A stretch of DNA of 64,000 nt from Bacillota bacterium. Lineage in GTDB: Bacteria; Bacillota; Clostridia; Acetivibrionales; DSM-1351. Positions 50,847-60,899 of the stretch are shown here, piece after piece. Under the pieces are notes generated by a model, which saw only the letters and a list, made by a program, of their open reading frames with translations, made no database searches and was not told the origin of the DNA. Positions within the stretch are counted from its first letter, which is position 1; each line of letters starts with the position of its first letter. The stretch is taken from the NCBI GenBank assembly GCA_023409265.1, contig JAEYHZ010000046.1, forward strand, positions 186,001 through 250,000. The letters are read 5' to 3'. The position numbers and the translations under genes are program-made.

Positions 50847-52601
50847 TTATATCATGTAGTGGCAGCTTCCTTTATGCTGCTTACATTGCTTTTTAAGGTA
50901 GGCTAGTTGCTCGGAAATCTGATACTGGTCTGTAAATCTGGTGCTTTTATTGGTTATACCTACAATTGAAAGTGAAATAAGCGGGAATTTTTCGGTTTGG
51001 CCATGTCTGTTCTGAGTAATAATATAACCATTATTAATATCATTTTCAGTATAGTAATTTAGTACATCTCTTTCAAAATCTTCAATTATGGCCTTACATA
51101 AAGGTTCAATATTGAAATTATTCATAATGATTACAAAATCATCACCACCAATATGGCCGATAAACTGGTGAGTGCTCACGTTCTTAATTATTGTTGAAGA
51201 CAGCAGCTTTATGATCATATCACCATTCTCAAAGCCATAAACGTCGTTATAAGCTTTGAAATTATCGATATCAAGATATAAGATACTGTATTTTTCATCT
51301 GAGCTGATACACCTGTTGATTTTCTGTTCTATGATAACGTTTCCGGGAAGCCCCGTAAGAGGGTTCTGATGTTTGGCATTGACCACTTCAATTTCTGTTG
51401 TTTTCTGCAGCAGATCCTTTATAGTCACTGTCCCGAGGTACTCAGAATTTTTTGTGACAATTATGAAGTCATAGAGCTTGTCGGCAGGGCGGGACATGGC
51501 AATGTGGGAAACAGCACTCACAGGTGTCTGATAGTCTACCTCAAGAAAATCCGTTTCCATGAGTGAGGTAATAGGTTTCTTCTGGTAAAGACTGAACCCG
51601 TAACGTCCGCTTAGCTTAAGAGTAAACCTTGCTTTGGAGATTACACCCAGAACTGTATTATTTTTAACAATGCACAAGCCAAGAACAGAGGGGTTATCCT
51701 TAAATATTTCAAATACCTGCTCAACCCTGGTGTTTGGAGAAATGGTAGCCGAATCGGCAGTCAGGTTTTCTATATAAATGCCATTAACCTGATTTCCAAA
51801 GGTATGATTTTTTTTTCTGTTTATATCCTTCAGGATCTGAATAACCTCGGAAGATATTGGGCACATCTCTTCCTTGGGTCTTTGTATGAAATACCCCTGA
51901 CCGTAATGTACGCCCAGGTTGATAAGAGTTTCCATCTCTTCAATTGTCTCAATACCTTCTGCAATCAGATGAATATTAGCCATATGGGAAAGTTCAATCA
52001 TACTTTTTACCAGTGCAAATTTTATGCTGTCTGAGTTGATATGCCTTATTAAATTCATATCAAGCTTTATGAAATGAGGCTGGATGTCACTGATCAGATT
52101 TAAACCGGAATAACCGGCTCCTGCATCATCAATGGCAATTTTATAGGTCTGCTCCTTGTAATGGTTAACTGTGCTTTTAAAGCTGTTCATATCATTTACT
52201 GCATTACGTTCTGTTATTTCGAAAATAATATTTTCCGGAGTAATGCCGTACTGGCTTAAATATTCCTTTGTGAAGCCCTGACGAAATTTCATATCATGCA
52301 TTATGTTTGGATTAACATTAACAAACAGCTTGGTATTTAGTGGCTGGTTACTGTTAAGGAAAGCAGTTTCCAGAGACTTTGTCCGGCAAAGCAGCTCAAG
52401 ATCCCACAATCTGTTACATTGGTTTGCATAGTAGAACAAATCGTCAGGGTTATTTATGAAGGACTCACCTGTAACCCTGCTAAGGGCTTCATAGCCCAGC
52501 ATGGAACCGTCCCTCAGCGATATGATTGGTTGAAAAACGGTTTTGATTTGTTTATTATCAAGTATTTTTTCAATTTCCTCTTCGATTCTGTGATTTATCA
52601 T
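50847..52601 (-). CDS. EAL-CBS-GGDEF c-di-GMP signalling protein
   Basis: 584 aa cytosolic protein. Residues 1-255: EAL phosphodiesterase domain (E38-A-L, EITERNAVND, DDAGAGYSGL, AEGIETIEE). Residues about 275-395: paired CBS domains (likely nucleotide-binding). Residues about 400-580: GGDEF-like domain with IGGDDFVIIM, so its signature is GGDDF. The EAL key residues look intact, so phosphodiesterase activity is plausible; the GGDDF change might reduce cyclase activity. Organisation resembles the EAL-CBS-GGDEF group of Firmicutes. It lies 25 bases from the YwaF-like stop (convergent). Confidence 0.92.
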   Translation of the reverse strand: MINHRIEEEIEKILDNKQIKTVFQPIISLRDGSMLGYEALSRVTGESFINNPDDLFYYANQCNRLWDLELLCRTKSLETAFLNSNQPLNTKLFVNVNPNIMHDMKFRQGFTKEYLSQYGITPENIIFEITERNAVNDMNSFKSTVNHYKEQTYKIAIDDAGAGYSGLNLISDIQPHFIKLDMNLIRHINSDSIKFALVKSMIELSHMANIHLIAEGIETIEEMETLINLGVHYGQGYFIQRPKEEMCPISSEVIQILKDINRKKNHTFGNQVNGIYIENLTADSATISPNTRVEQVFEIFKDNPSVLGLCIVKNNTVLGVISKARFTLKLSGRYGFSLYQKKPITSLMETDFLEVDYQTPVSAVSHIAMSRPADKLYDFIIVTKNSEYLGTVTIKDLLQKTTEIEVVNAKHQNPLTGLPGNVIIEQKINRCISSDEKYSILYLDIDNFKAYNDVYGFENGDMIIKLLSSTIIKNVSTHQFIGHIGGDDFVIIMNNFNIEPLCKAIIEDFERDVLNYYTENDINNGYIITQNRHGQTEKFPLISLSIVGITNKSTRFTDQYQISEQLAYLKKQCKQHKGSCHYMI

Positions 52602-52698
52602 AGATAACCCTTTAAATTAAAGTATTTGTCAATAATTGTAGCATTATAGCGTTAAATTCATGCTAACTTCGTGTAATGCCAGGGTTAAGAATTTAGTT

Positions 52699-54228
52699 CT
52701 AAAACAGTCTGTCCAAGGGTTTCAAAGCCGGCCCTTCCAGAACTGTTCCGTCATAGCCGTAGCGTGAGGCATGGCAGGGACAATCCCAGGATTTTTCCGC
52801 TGAATTCCAGTGAACTTCACAGCCTAGATGTTTACAGGTAGTGTCAACTATAAATATATTTCCTTCCATATCCTTGTATGCGCCTGCTTTTTTACCTTTA
52901 TACATCACGGCTTTACCTTCTCCAGGCTCAAGAGAAATATCGGTTGGAAGAGGCTCTAACTTTCCTTCTATCAGACTTTCGACTACGTCAAGGTTTTCCT
53001 TAATAAAATTCTTGGCCGAATCAACAGGTGTAAATCTTACCGGTGTGAATATTTCTTCCACCTCGCTTTTACCCTTGGTGATTATGTCTTTAATTATCAT
53101 TGCAGAGACGGTGCTTGTGGTCATACCCCATTTTTGATATGCGGCTGCCAGAAAGATATTGAGCTTGGTGGCAGTTATATGACCTATGAAAGGAATTTCA
53201 TTCATTGCGGTATAATCATGGGCAGACCAGCGGTATGGAACCTCTATAGCTTTAAAATTATCTTCAGCAAATTTGATAAGGTTTTTATAATGCTCGATCT
53301 CATTATTATCCTCTCCGGTCTTATGATGTTCTCCGCCGATAATCAACAGCTGATCTCCGTCCTCCAGAGGCTGAGTTCTGACTGATCTGGTAGGCTCTTC
53401 ATAGGATATATACATGCCACCCGGTATTTTAATATCAGCTTTTACAGCCAGCGCGTATGAACGTTCAGCGAACATTCTGGCTGAGAAGAAACCTCCACCG
53501 TCATAAAAGGGGAAATGACTTGCGATAATTACTTTGTTGGACAGTATACTAAAACCGTCCCTGGTGGAGGTCCTGCACTCTCTATCTTCATGTATATCAA
53601 TAGCAGTAGTATTCTCAAATATGTGGCCTCCATTCCGGACAAAGGCATTGGCCATGTCAAGCAGATACTTCCTGGGATGGAATTGTGCCTGGTTATGAAA
53701 ACAGACAGCACCCTTTACCTGGTAGGGGAGTTCCAGAGAGGTTACAAAGGTTGCAGGCATGCCTAAGTCTTGGGCTGTTTTCACTTCGTCCTCGATTTTA
53801 GTAATATACTCGTCTTCCTGGGTGTAAACATAATTGGGCTGCCTGCTGAAGTCACAGTTGATCTTATTCTCCTTTATGATATTTTCGATCAAAGCTATTG
53901 CATTTTCATTTATTTCTCCATATTTTTTTGCACCATCACTTCCAATTTTTTTTACAAGTGATGAATATTTCAAATCGTGTAATGAGGTGATTTTAGCCGT
54001 AGTATGGCCGGAGGTGGAAAGAGTTATCCTGCCTGAGTCAATTACAACCACATCAAAGCCTTCTTTTTGAAGGAGGTATGCATTGGTTAAACCGGTTATT
54101 CCTCCTCCTACAATTAAAATATCCGTTCTTATATTATCTGTCAGAGCAGGATAATCCGTGGCAGGGGTTGTCCCAATCCAATAGGATTCAACAGGTTTTA
54201 ACAAGGTCTTTTCTATAAGATTTTGCAT
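52699..54228 (-). CDS. FAD-dependent amine/glycine-oxidase-like protein with C-terminal Rieske domain
   Basis: 509 aa. N-terminal FAD site ILIVGGGITGLTNAYLLQKEG (GxGxxG), DAO-family body (HYKNLIKFAEDNF, GMTTSTVSAMII), then a C-terminal Rieske [2Fe-2S] domain with CKHLGC and CPCHASRYGYDG (C-x-H and C-x-x-H ligands). ATG 54228 follows GGAGG; the ORF extending to 54378 lacks an SD. The Rieske centre should pass electrons from FADH2. Substrate unknown; a DadA-like deaminase is the family guess. Confidence 0.88.
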   Translation of the reverse strand: MQNLIEKTLLKPVESYWIGTTPATDYPALTDNIRTDILIVGGGITGLTNAYLLQKEGFDVVVIDSGRITLSTSGHTTAKITSLHDLKYSSLVKKIGSDGAKKYGEINENAIALIENIIKENKINCDFSRQPNYVYTQEDEYITKIEDEVKTAQDLGMPATFVTSLELPYQVKGAVCFHNQAQFHPRKYLLDMANAFVRNGGHIFENTTAIDIHEDRECRTSTRDGFSILSNKVIIASHFPFYDGGGFFSARMFAERSYALAVKADIKIPGGMYISYEEPTRSVRTQPLEDGDQLLIIGGEHHKTGEDNNEIEHYKNLIKFAEDNFKAIEVPYRWSAHDYTAMNEIPFIGHITATKLNIFLAAAYQKWGMTTSTVSAMIIKDIITKGKSEVEEIFTPVRFTPVDSAKNFIKENLDVVESLIEGKLEPLPTDISLEPGEGKAVMYKGKKAGAYKDMEGNIFIVDTTCKHLGCEVHWNSAEKSWDCPCHASRYGYDGTVLEGPALKPLDRLF

Positions 54229-54578
54229 AGTAGCCTCCATAATGAGCAGTATTCTTAATTTTATATTAGATTGTCCAGATTCAGGAGAAATTATTATGAT
54301 TAAACTTTTCAAAGTTTCATTTATCAGTGCATCATCAGCAGGAGTGGTTGGTGAAATTGTCGGAATTGTGTAAAGCATGAAATTTGAATGTCACAAAATA
54401 AAAAGAGAAGTCTTCTAAAGACTTCCCCCATTGGAAGACAAAAAACAGTAAATAATAGAAATCTCACATGACATTATATCATCAATCTTAAAAAAGTTCA
54501 AGGAAGCAGCTTTTTTTATGGAATTCATGAATGAATAATTGAATATAATTATTAGTCTAAAAATCAGGAGGATACCAA
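54229..54578. other. Divergent promoter region, FAD-Rieske gene / ABC importer
   Basis: 350 bases, AT-rich. An 8-bp hairpin (GAAGTCTT/AAGACTTC, loop CTA) occurs at 54407-54425. No gene, no other supported feature. The ABC gene SD is AGGAGG at about 54567. Confidence 0.45.
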
Positions 54579-55361
54579 ATGCTGGAATTAAAAGATGTTA
54601 GTGCTTACTTGGATGATGCAGCAGGTAGAAACAGAGTCTTTGGACCACTGAGTTTACAGGTTCAAACGGGGGAAATCTGTACTATAATCGGGCCGTCGGG
54701 CTGTGGAAAGACAAGCCTTTTGAGAACTTTGGCAGGCTTGGAGGAGAGCTTTGACGGCAGTATTCAAATGGATGGAAAATACTTGAAACCAATTACTTCA
54801 AAAATTGCTTATGTACCTCAAACCTTCGGATTGCTTGAGTTTAAAACAGTTAGAGAGAACATACTTCTCCCTCTGAAAATCAGAGATATTTCAATCAATA
54901 AAGAGCTCATATGGAGATTCTATTATCTGACGGGCCGGCTGAATGTTGAAGACATACTTGATGAATACCCTGCTCAGCTTTCGATATCCCAACGCCAACG
55001 TATTGCCATTGCAAGGAGTTTGGTTATGAAACCGGATTTGTTACTAATGGATGAGCCTTTTTGCTCACTGGATTCATTATCAAGAGAATGTGCCCAAAAA
55101 AAGTTGAAGGAAATTTTAATGGAATTCGGCACGACAACACTTATGGTAACACACAGTATTGAAGAGGCAATTTATTTAGGCAACAGAGTTATAGTTTTTT
55201 CCTCTGGTGCAGGAAAGATTATAGCTGATATAACTGCTCTTGACAGTAGAGATGAGGACAGAGCTTCAACCAGATTTGTAAAGCTGACTTCAATAATCAG
55301 ACAATTGATAAAAGAGGATTGGAGAGAAAACAGGTATGAAAAAAATAATAATATATGTTAA
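54579..55361 (+). CDS. ABC transporter ATPase, nitrate/sulfonate/taurine type
   Basis: 260 aa with Walker A GPSGCGKTS, Q-loop VPQTFGLLEF, signature LSISQRQRIAIA, Walker B LLMDEPFCSLD and H-loop VTHSIEE; the SsuB/TauB-like class. AGGAGG lies before ATG. It overlaps the permease gene by 26 bases. The substrate-binding protein usually encoded next to it is not in the window, so the substrate cannot be assigned. Confidence 0.92.
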   Translation: MLELKDVSAYLDDAAGRNRVFGPLSLQVQTGEICTIIGPSGCGKTSLLRTLAGLEESFDGSIQMDGKYLKPITSKIAYVPQTFGLLEFKTVRENILLPLKIRDISINKELIWRFYYLTGRLNVEDILDEYPAQLSISQRQRIAIARSLVMKPDLLLMDEPFCSLDSLSRECAQKKLKEILMEFGTTTLMVTHSIEEAIYLGNRVIVFSSGAGKIIADITALDSRDEDRASTRFVKLTSIIRQLIKEDWRENRYEKNNNIC

Positions 55362-56070
55362 AGGGTTTCTAATAGTAAACATACTGTGGTTCATGGCAGC
55401 ATGGGCTGTGGAAAAGCCGCAGGCTCCAAATCCTATAAGGGTTTACCATTCCTTTAGGTTTTTTATGATTGAACATTTGTACATAGATATAATTGTCAGC
55501 TTATACAGAATCTTTGCAGGAATTACTATTTCATTAGTTCTGGGAAGCACCATTGGATACCTGATGGCATCAAGGAAAAGTTTAAATACAATTCTTGATC
55601 CCATTGTTGTCTTTCTATTTCCGGTTCCAAAAGCTGTATTACTGCCTGTAATAATAGCTGTCTTCGGATCAGGTGAAGTCTCTAAAATATTAATAATTAC
55701 CTTGCTTATTGTATTCCACATTATTATTTCTGTAAGAGATACAGTATTATCCATAGACAGGGAGTGTATAGACTATGTTCTCAGCCTTGGAGCCTCAAGG
55801 AAGCAGGTTTATAAAAACGTTATTTATCCTCAATTAATTCCCGGTATAATAAACAACGTCAGAATAAAAATCCGAACTGCCATTTCCATACTGTTTTTCT
55901 GTGAAGTTTTCGGAACGCCCATTGGTATGGGGCATTACGTACTTGATGCTTGGTTGAGAAATGATTATATTTCCATGTACAAGGGGATTATTATTGTCTG
56001 CATTATGGGAATAGTCCTTTATTCCTTGGTAGATCTGGCTGACAGGAAATTAGTCAAATGGAAAAAATAA
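55336..56070 (+). CDS. ABC transporter permease, nitrate/sulfonate/taurine type
   Basis: 244-aa SsuC/TauC-like permease with about six membrane helices (FLIVNILWFMAAWAV, FAGITISLVLGSTIGYLM, FLFPVPKAVLLPVIIAVFGSG and later). Conserved loop EAA-like segment LGASRKQVYKNVIYPQLIPGI. The start lies inside the ATPase gene (26-base overlap), so the two are translationally linked. Confidence 0.9.
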   Translation: MKKIIIYVKGFLIVNILWFMAAWAVEKPQAPNPIRVYHSFRFFMIEHLYIDIIVSLYRIFAGITISLVLGSTIGYLMASRKSLNTILDPIVVFLFPVPKAVLLPVIIAVFGSGEVSKILIITLLIVFHIIISVRDTVLSIDRECIDYVLSLGASRKQVYKNVIYPQLIPGIINNVRIKIRTAISILFFCEVFGTPIGMGHYVLDAWLRNDYISMYKGIIIVCIMGIVLYSLVDLADRKLVKWKK

Positions 56071-56206
56071 ACTGAAAGGTGCATGTTTTTAAGTTGCTTT
56101 TTAGTTTATTATGGTATAGATTAGTTAATATAATAACGTACTTAAGCTCTGGTTTTTAACTGTTGTTTCTGACTGTATTACTTAATAGGCGGAGGTATGC
56201 TATACA

Positions 56207-57334
56207 ATGTTAAGAGTGTTTATTGTTGATGACGAACCATCAGTAATTGAAGGGCTCAAAATAATGATACCCTGGAGTGAACTGAATTTTGAGCTATGCG
56301 GAGAAGCATCAAACGGACAGGAAGCCCTTGCCGAAATAGAAAAGCTCCATCCCCATTTAATTATAACTGATATCCGTATGCCGGTCATAAGTGGGCTTGA
56401 GCTTATTTGTGAAGTCCGAAAGCTGGACTCTGATACAGAATTTGTCATTTTAAGCGGCTATGCCGACTTTGCTTATGCCAAGGAAGCTATGAGATATAAT
56501 GTATCGGACTATTTGTTAAAACCTTTGGAAAAAGAAGAGATAATTTCCGTACTTCAGAAAATAAAAAACAAAATGGATGCAAAATTCCTGACATTATACG
56601 GATTTTCAAAAAAAGATATCGAGACCTTTAAAATAAGCAGAAAACTGCCCCACAGAAATATAAAAAATGACTTTTCCAACAATGAAGTTCAGAGCCTATG
56701 GTGGAAATCGCTGCGGGAAAACTTTGAAGAAGAACTAATATCAGCCGTCAAACTCATGAATTATGATGATGCAATCAAGCTTATTGACGAACTGTTTGAC
56801 TGGTTCAGCTCTAAAGAGATTAGTGGCACAAACGCATGTATTATGGTAAATAGCTGTGTTTATCATATTCTTTATATTGCATATGAAAGAAATATAAAGT
56901 TAAACACAGTCTTACCTTCAGACAGCAGCAACAAATGGGATCTTGCAAACCTGAAAAGTTACATGACAAATATTGTTTTGCAGATAATCCGTTTAATGCT
57001 TGAGGAAAGAAAAAGAAATTCAAGGAGTTATCTATACGAAGTTAAAGCATACATAGAAAAGAATTATGAAAAGGATTTAAGCGTTTCACAGCTTGCCGAC
57101 TTGGTATTTTTGGAGGCTGGATACCTTGGCGATGCATTTAATAAACTATTCGGCTGCAGTATAAACGAATATCAGCATCGCCTCAGGATAGGTAAAGCAA
57201 TAGAACTTATTGAAACCACCGATTTGAAACTGAGTGAAATTTCAGCGGCAGTTGGTTATAATAATTACAATAACTTTTATTCTCATTTTGGAAGAATCAC
57301 ACATATAAAGCCAACCCAATATGTGCGGAAATAG
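56207..57334 (+). CDS. YesN-type AraC-family response regulator (first)
   Basis: 375 aa. The receiver domain has D8-D9 and phospho-acceptor D55 (IITDIRMP), with ILSGYADF and YLLKPLEKEE. A middle linker (about 140-270) precedes a C-terminal AraC-type double helix-turn-helix (YIEKNYEKDLSVSQLADLVFLEAGYLGDAFNKLFGCS... and RIGKAIELIETTDLKLSEISAAVGYNNYNNFY). SD GGAGG is 11 bases before ATG. It ends 4 bases before the stop of the convergent kinase. It may share that kinase, or have one elsewhere. Confidence 0.93.
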   Translation: MLRVFIVDDEPSVIEGLKIMIPWSELNFELCGEASNGQEALAEIEKLHPHLIITDIRMPVISGLELICEVRKLDSDTEFVILSGYADFAYAKEAMRYNVSDYLLKPLEKEEIISVLQKIKNKMDAKFLTLYGFSKKDIETFKISRKLPHRNIKNDFSNNEVQSLWWKSLRENFEEELISAVKLMNYDDAIKLIDELFDWFSSKEISGTNACIMVNSCVYHILYIAYERNIKLNTVLPSDSSNKWDLANLKSYMTNIVLQIIRLMLEERKRNSRSYLYEVKAYIEKNYEKDLSVSQLADLVFLEAGYLGDAFNKLFGCSINEYQHRLRIGKAIELIETTDLKLSEISAAVGYNNYNNFYSHFGRITHIKPTQYVRK

Positions 57335-57338
57335 AAAC

Positions 57339-59147
57339 TCAAACCTCCTCAATGCGAAGGATTATTTCAGTGCCTCGTTCAGGGGCACTGTGTATGGCAA
57401 AGTGAAACCTTTCACCATAATTCATCATCATGCGGCGGTAAACATTTTGGATGCCGACACCGCTTTCAGTTTCACTATTAGTCACCGCATCCGTATTTAA
57501 TTCAGCCTTGGGATTTTCCAGCTGGCTAAAAATTGCTTCAACCTTTTCCTTAGCCATTCCGGATCCGTTGTCCTTAACCGAGATAACAAGCGCATTGTCC
57601 ATGATATCAGCCTTTATTGCAAGCCTGCGGTTATCTTCCATAGACGATTGAAGACCGTGTTTGCAAGCATTTTCTACAATTGGCTGAATACTCATTTTAG
57701 GGATGAGGCGTTTGGACTCAATTACTTCAGGTGAAACCTGTATCTCAAATTCAAACTTATCACCAAACCGGAATTTTTCAATTGCCAGATATTTATCAAT
57801 AAAGTCCATCTCCTCAGTAACGGTTATCAGGTCACTTCCGGTTGTAAGCATGCGTTTGAAAAGTTTAGACAGGCTTGAAATGATGGCGGAAAGTTCGGTA
57901 TATTCATTTTTAACGCAGAAAACAAGTATTGCGTTAAGAGTATTAAATAAAAAATGAGGATCTACCTGTGCTTGCAAATACTGGTATTCAGCACGTATAT
58001 TTTCCACTTCTATGCTCTTTTTCTGCATCTCAAGCTTGTAAACAACATTTATCAGTTCGTTGATTTCAGCGATCATATTGTTGAAAGCTCTTATTAACCA
58101 ACCAACCTCGTCTTTTCCTGTATTGGAAAGCAGCAGCGGCTCCATATGGTCTTCGCTGACTTTTTTTATATGGGTGGACAGAGCTGATAAGCGATAACTC
58201 ATTGAGTTAAGCACCGACCATATTAAAAACACCGAGAACGCAGAAAGAGAAAGCGTAATCAGCAAAATATATGCCAACACAACCAACTGGCTTTTGTAAA
58301 TTAAATATTTGTTATATACACCAGTTATTTTCCAGCCTTCAAAGTAAGGTGCCGGACCAATTGCATCCTGGAGAATATAGTAACTGTCATCCAGCGGAAG
58401 CTTTAGGTCTGAAACTGTTCCATTATTTCTTGAATTCATGTTTTGAGTACTCCAGATGATATTATCACCTGTGGCAGTAAGATATGTATTCATACTTTCA
58501 GTTTCACTTTTAAGCTTGTCAATTATCCGGTCCAGTTTCAACTCTATAAGCAGGAAGTTTGTAGCATTTTTTAAATAGGTGGGTGAGTTGATTTTCCGGA
58601 TGATTGTTAATCTGTTTCTATACGGAGTAATAGCTATAGCTGTAGAGCCGGGATAAACCACAAGATTTGAGCTGCTTTCAGAAGCCATCCTGTACCATTC
58701 ACTTTTACGGGCGGTATTGTCCAATACACGGAAATAGTCGGTGTTGATGAAATGAGGATCAGCTATATACAGCGAGATCTCGGCTATGTCGGGGTTACTG
58801 ACCAGATACATGTTAAAACGGTTCCTCAGCGAATTCCAGTAAAGGTCGTAATGCTCGACAGGGGTAGAAAAGCCTTTGGACAAATCGCTGAGCAGGGACT
58901 TGTCCGCATTTACCTGATTTGCAATATTGACAGCGGTCTGAGTCAGAACATAAAAATCATTGGATGCACCCTCAAAGGTCTGGTTCAGGTAATGTGTTTC
59001 ATTCTGTTGCATTGCCCGAGAAGTAAAAGCCACCCAAACGATACCTCCTGCGATTACAGGCAGACATATGCAAAAAATATATACTAAAATAAATTTTCGT
59101 CTGATACTGATGTTGTCAAAGGAAACGAAAAATCTTCTCATTATCAT
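57339..59147 (-). CDS. YesM-type sensor histidine kinase
   Basis: 602 aa. Two membrane helices (about 19-40 and 285-310) bracket an extracellular sensor domain; a HAMP-like linker follows, then His_kinase with H398 (QVDPHFLFNTLNA), and HATPase (PIVENACKHGL; DNGSGMAKEKV; GVGIQNVYRRM). SD GGGGAGG is 5 bases before ATG. Forms an operon with the downstream-direction response regulator at 59189-60775, whose gene lies upstream of it on the minus strand. Confidence 0.93.
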   Translation of the reverse strand: MIMRRFFVSFDNISIRRKFILVYIFCICLPVIAGGIVWVAFTSRAMQQNETHYLNQTFEGASNDFYVLTQTAVNIANQVNADKSLLSDLSKGFSTPVEHYDLYWNSLRNRFNMYLVSNPDIAEISLYIADPHFINTDYFRVLDNTARKSEWYRMASESSSNLVVYPGSTAIAITPYRNRLTIIRKINSPTYLKNATNFLLIELKLDRIIDKLKSETESMNTYLTATGDNIIWSTQNMNSRNNGTVSDLKLPLDDSYYILQDAIGPAPYFEGWKITGVYNKYLIYKSQLVVLAYILLITLSLSAFSVFLIWSVLNSMSYRLSALSTHIKKVSEDHMEPLLLSNTGKDEVGWLIRAFNNMIAEINELINVVYKLEMQKKSIEVENIRAEYQYLQAQVDPHFLFNTLNAILVFCVKNEYTELSAIISSLSKLFKRMLTTGSDLITVTEEMDFIDKYLAIEKFRFGDKFEFEIQVSPEVIESKRLIPKMSIQPIVENACKHGLQSSMEDNRRLAIKADIMDNALVISVKDNGSGMAKEKVEAIFSQLENPKAELNTDAVTNSETESGVGIQNVYRRMMMNYGERFHFAIHSAPERGTEIILRIEEV

Positions 59148-59188
59148 TGGTGCCTCCCCTATTTTACTCTATAAGGCTGCTTTATTGA

Positions 59189-60775
59189 TCACGAATATTT
59201 CTTTTTATACTCTGAAGGCGAAATGCCGGTAAATTCCTTGAATTTTTCCGTAAAGTAACGATAGTCGGAATAGCCCGATTCCTCACAAACAGCGGTTATT
59301 TTCATATTTGCCGATGCTATGAGCATTTTAGCGTGTTCAATTCGCAAATAGTTAAAATAATCATTGAATTTTTGTCCGGTTTTCTTTTTTATTATTTTAC
59401 TTATTATGATTGCAGACAATGAAAATTTCTCAGCAATACTTTGTAAGGAAAGAGCTTTTGTGTAATTTCCCTTAATATAATCTATAATTTCATTTTCCAG
59501 CAAAAACAACGGTTTGTCATTGTGAATATTCTGTTTTTGAAAAATAAACTTGCACATTTCAAGGGCCAGTTTTTTACAATTTGGATTTAAATTACCTACC
59601 GACGCGGTAAAATTAAGGATAACCCTGTTGGCCTCGATTCCGTCTGCATAGGACATTTTCATGACTACATCTGCCAGCCTGTAAAGGCAAATGGAATAAA
59701 GCCGACGTGAAACGGCAGTGTGTTTAAGCTTGAGAAAAAACTCATCAACAGCACTTATTACCTGATTGACATCATTTCCTTTTAAAGAATTGACAACCTT
59801 GTCAAAAGGCAGATTGGGAAATATTGACGCTCTCCCGGGTTTGAACTGGCTTTGAGTGACTGTCTTTACTTCAAGTTCCTCATAATTGACCACACTATTT
59901 TCAGGGTGCAGCATGCAGTAAGTTTGGAGCTGCTCAAGCTGCCTGCCGCATTTATAAATACTATCAATAACTCCGCTGTCATTAATTCCGCTGATCAGCA
60001 GCCAAAAGGAACTGATACCATAGCTCTTTAAATCTGCATCCCTTAACTGATCGGCTAACTTTTCAGCAGATCTGGCTCCATCTGAAAATATTTGCATGCT
60101 GTCATTCATAATTATGATATAGCTGCCGTTGCCATTGTAGAATAAGCAGCTTTCGTTCGGAATACCTGTTAGCCGTATAAGCAGATCATATATTATGCTT
60201 TCTGGATTATTAATTATATTTTCATTGGAATCTGCTATAAATTGTACAATACGTATTTTAGCACTTTCGGGTATATCAAAAATGTTTCGTGCCTTCCGTC
60301 CCAATTTTTCGCCGCGCTTCCCATCCATAATATCATTGAACAGTTGATTGGCAGTATAGCGGATAAGCTCAAGGTTTTCCTGCCTTGCATATTTTTCATT
60401 TTCAATAATTCCTGCTGCGTGGCAAAGCTCATTTTCCAATTCCTCAGAACCCAAAGGTTTGGTAAGATATCCAAGAGCACCGAGCTGCAAAGCTTTCTGA
60501 GCATAGATAAAATCATTGTAGCCACTGAGAAGAATAAATTTTGGTGGGGTGGATATTTCATTGTTTACTTTCTCGATTAGTTCCAGTCCATTCAAACCGG
60601 GCATCCGGATATCGCAGATAACCAATTCAGGTCTGGTTTCATCAATAACCGAAAAAGAGGCTGCACCATCCGATGCTTCCCCTACAATTTTAAAGCCCAG
60701 CTTATCCCAATTAACAAAAATCCTTAGCCCTTCAAGCACCGAAGGCTCGTCATCTGCCAGAACAACTTTCAGCAT
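59189..60775 (-). CDS. YesN-type AraC-family response regulator (second)
   Basis: 528 aa. Receiver with D8-D9 and D55 (LVICDIRMPG), then a longer middle region (about 130-420, including a degenerate cyclase-like stretch), and C-terminal AraC helix-turn-helix (LSLQSIAEKFSLSAIIISKIIKKKTGQKFN and SANMKITAVCEESGYSDYRYFTEKFKEFTG). ATG 60775 follows AAAGGGG; the ORF start at 60886 is unsupported. Divergent from the Lpl-type transporter, it probably activates it in response to the YesM kinase. Confidence 0.93.
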   Translation of the reverse strand: MLKVVLADDEPSVLEGLRIFVNWDKLGFKIVGEASDGAASFSVIDETRPELVICDIRMPGLNGLELIEKVNNEISTPPKFILLSGYNDFIYAQKALQLGALGYLTKPLGSEELENELCHAAGIIENEKYARQENLELIRYTANQLFNDIMDGKRGEKLGRKARNIFDIPESAKIRIVQFIADSNENIINNPESIIYDLLIRLTGIPNESCLFYNGNGSYIIIMNDSMQIFSDGARSAEKLADQLRDADLKSYGISSFWLLISGINDSGVIDSIYKCGRQLEQLQTYCMLHPENSVVNYEELEVKTVTQSQFKPGRASIFPNLPFDKVVNSLKGNDVNQVISAVDEFFLKLKHTAVSRRLYSICLYRLADVVMKMSYADGIEANRVILNFTASVGNLNPNCKKLALEMCKFIFQKQNIHNDKPLFLLENEIIDYIKGNYTKALSLQSIAEKFSLSAIIISKIIKKKTGQKFNDYFNYLRIEHAKMLIASANMKITAVCEESGYSDYRYFTEKFKEFTGISPSEYKKKYS

Positions 60776-60899
60776 TTTGCTAACCCCTTTAAAAAATGTC
60801 CTATATTTATCCCTAATTTGATAATTTACTTTAGGTGGACTTATCAAATATAATCCAATTATACAAGAGGCGGGTTGAACAGTCAAATAGACTGAAAAG

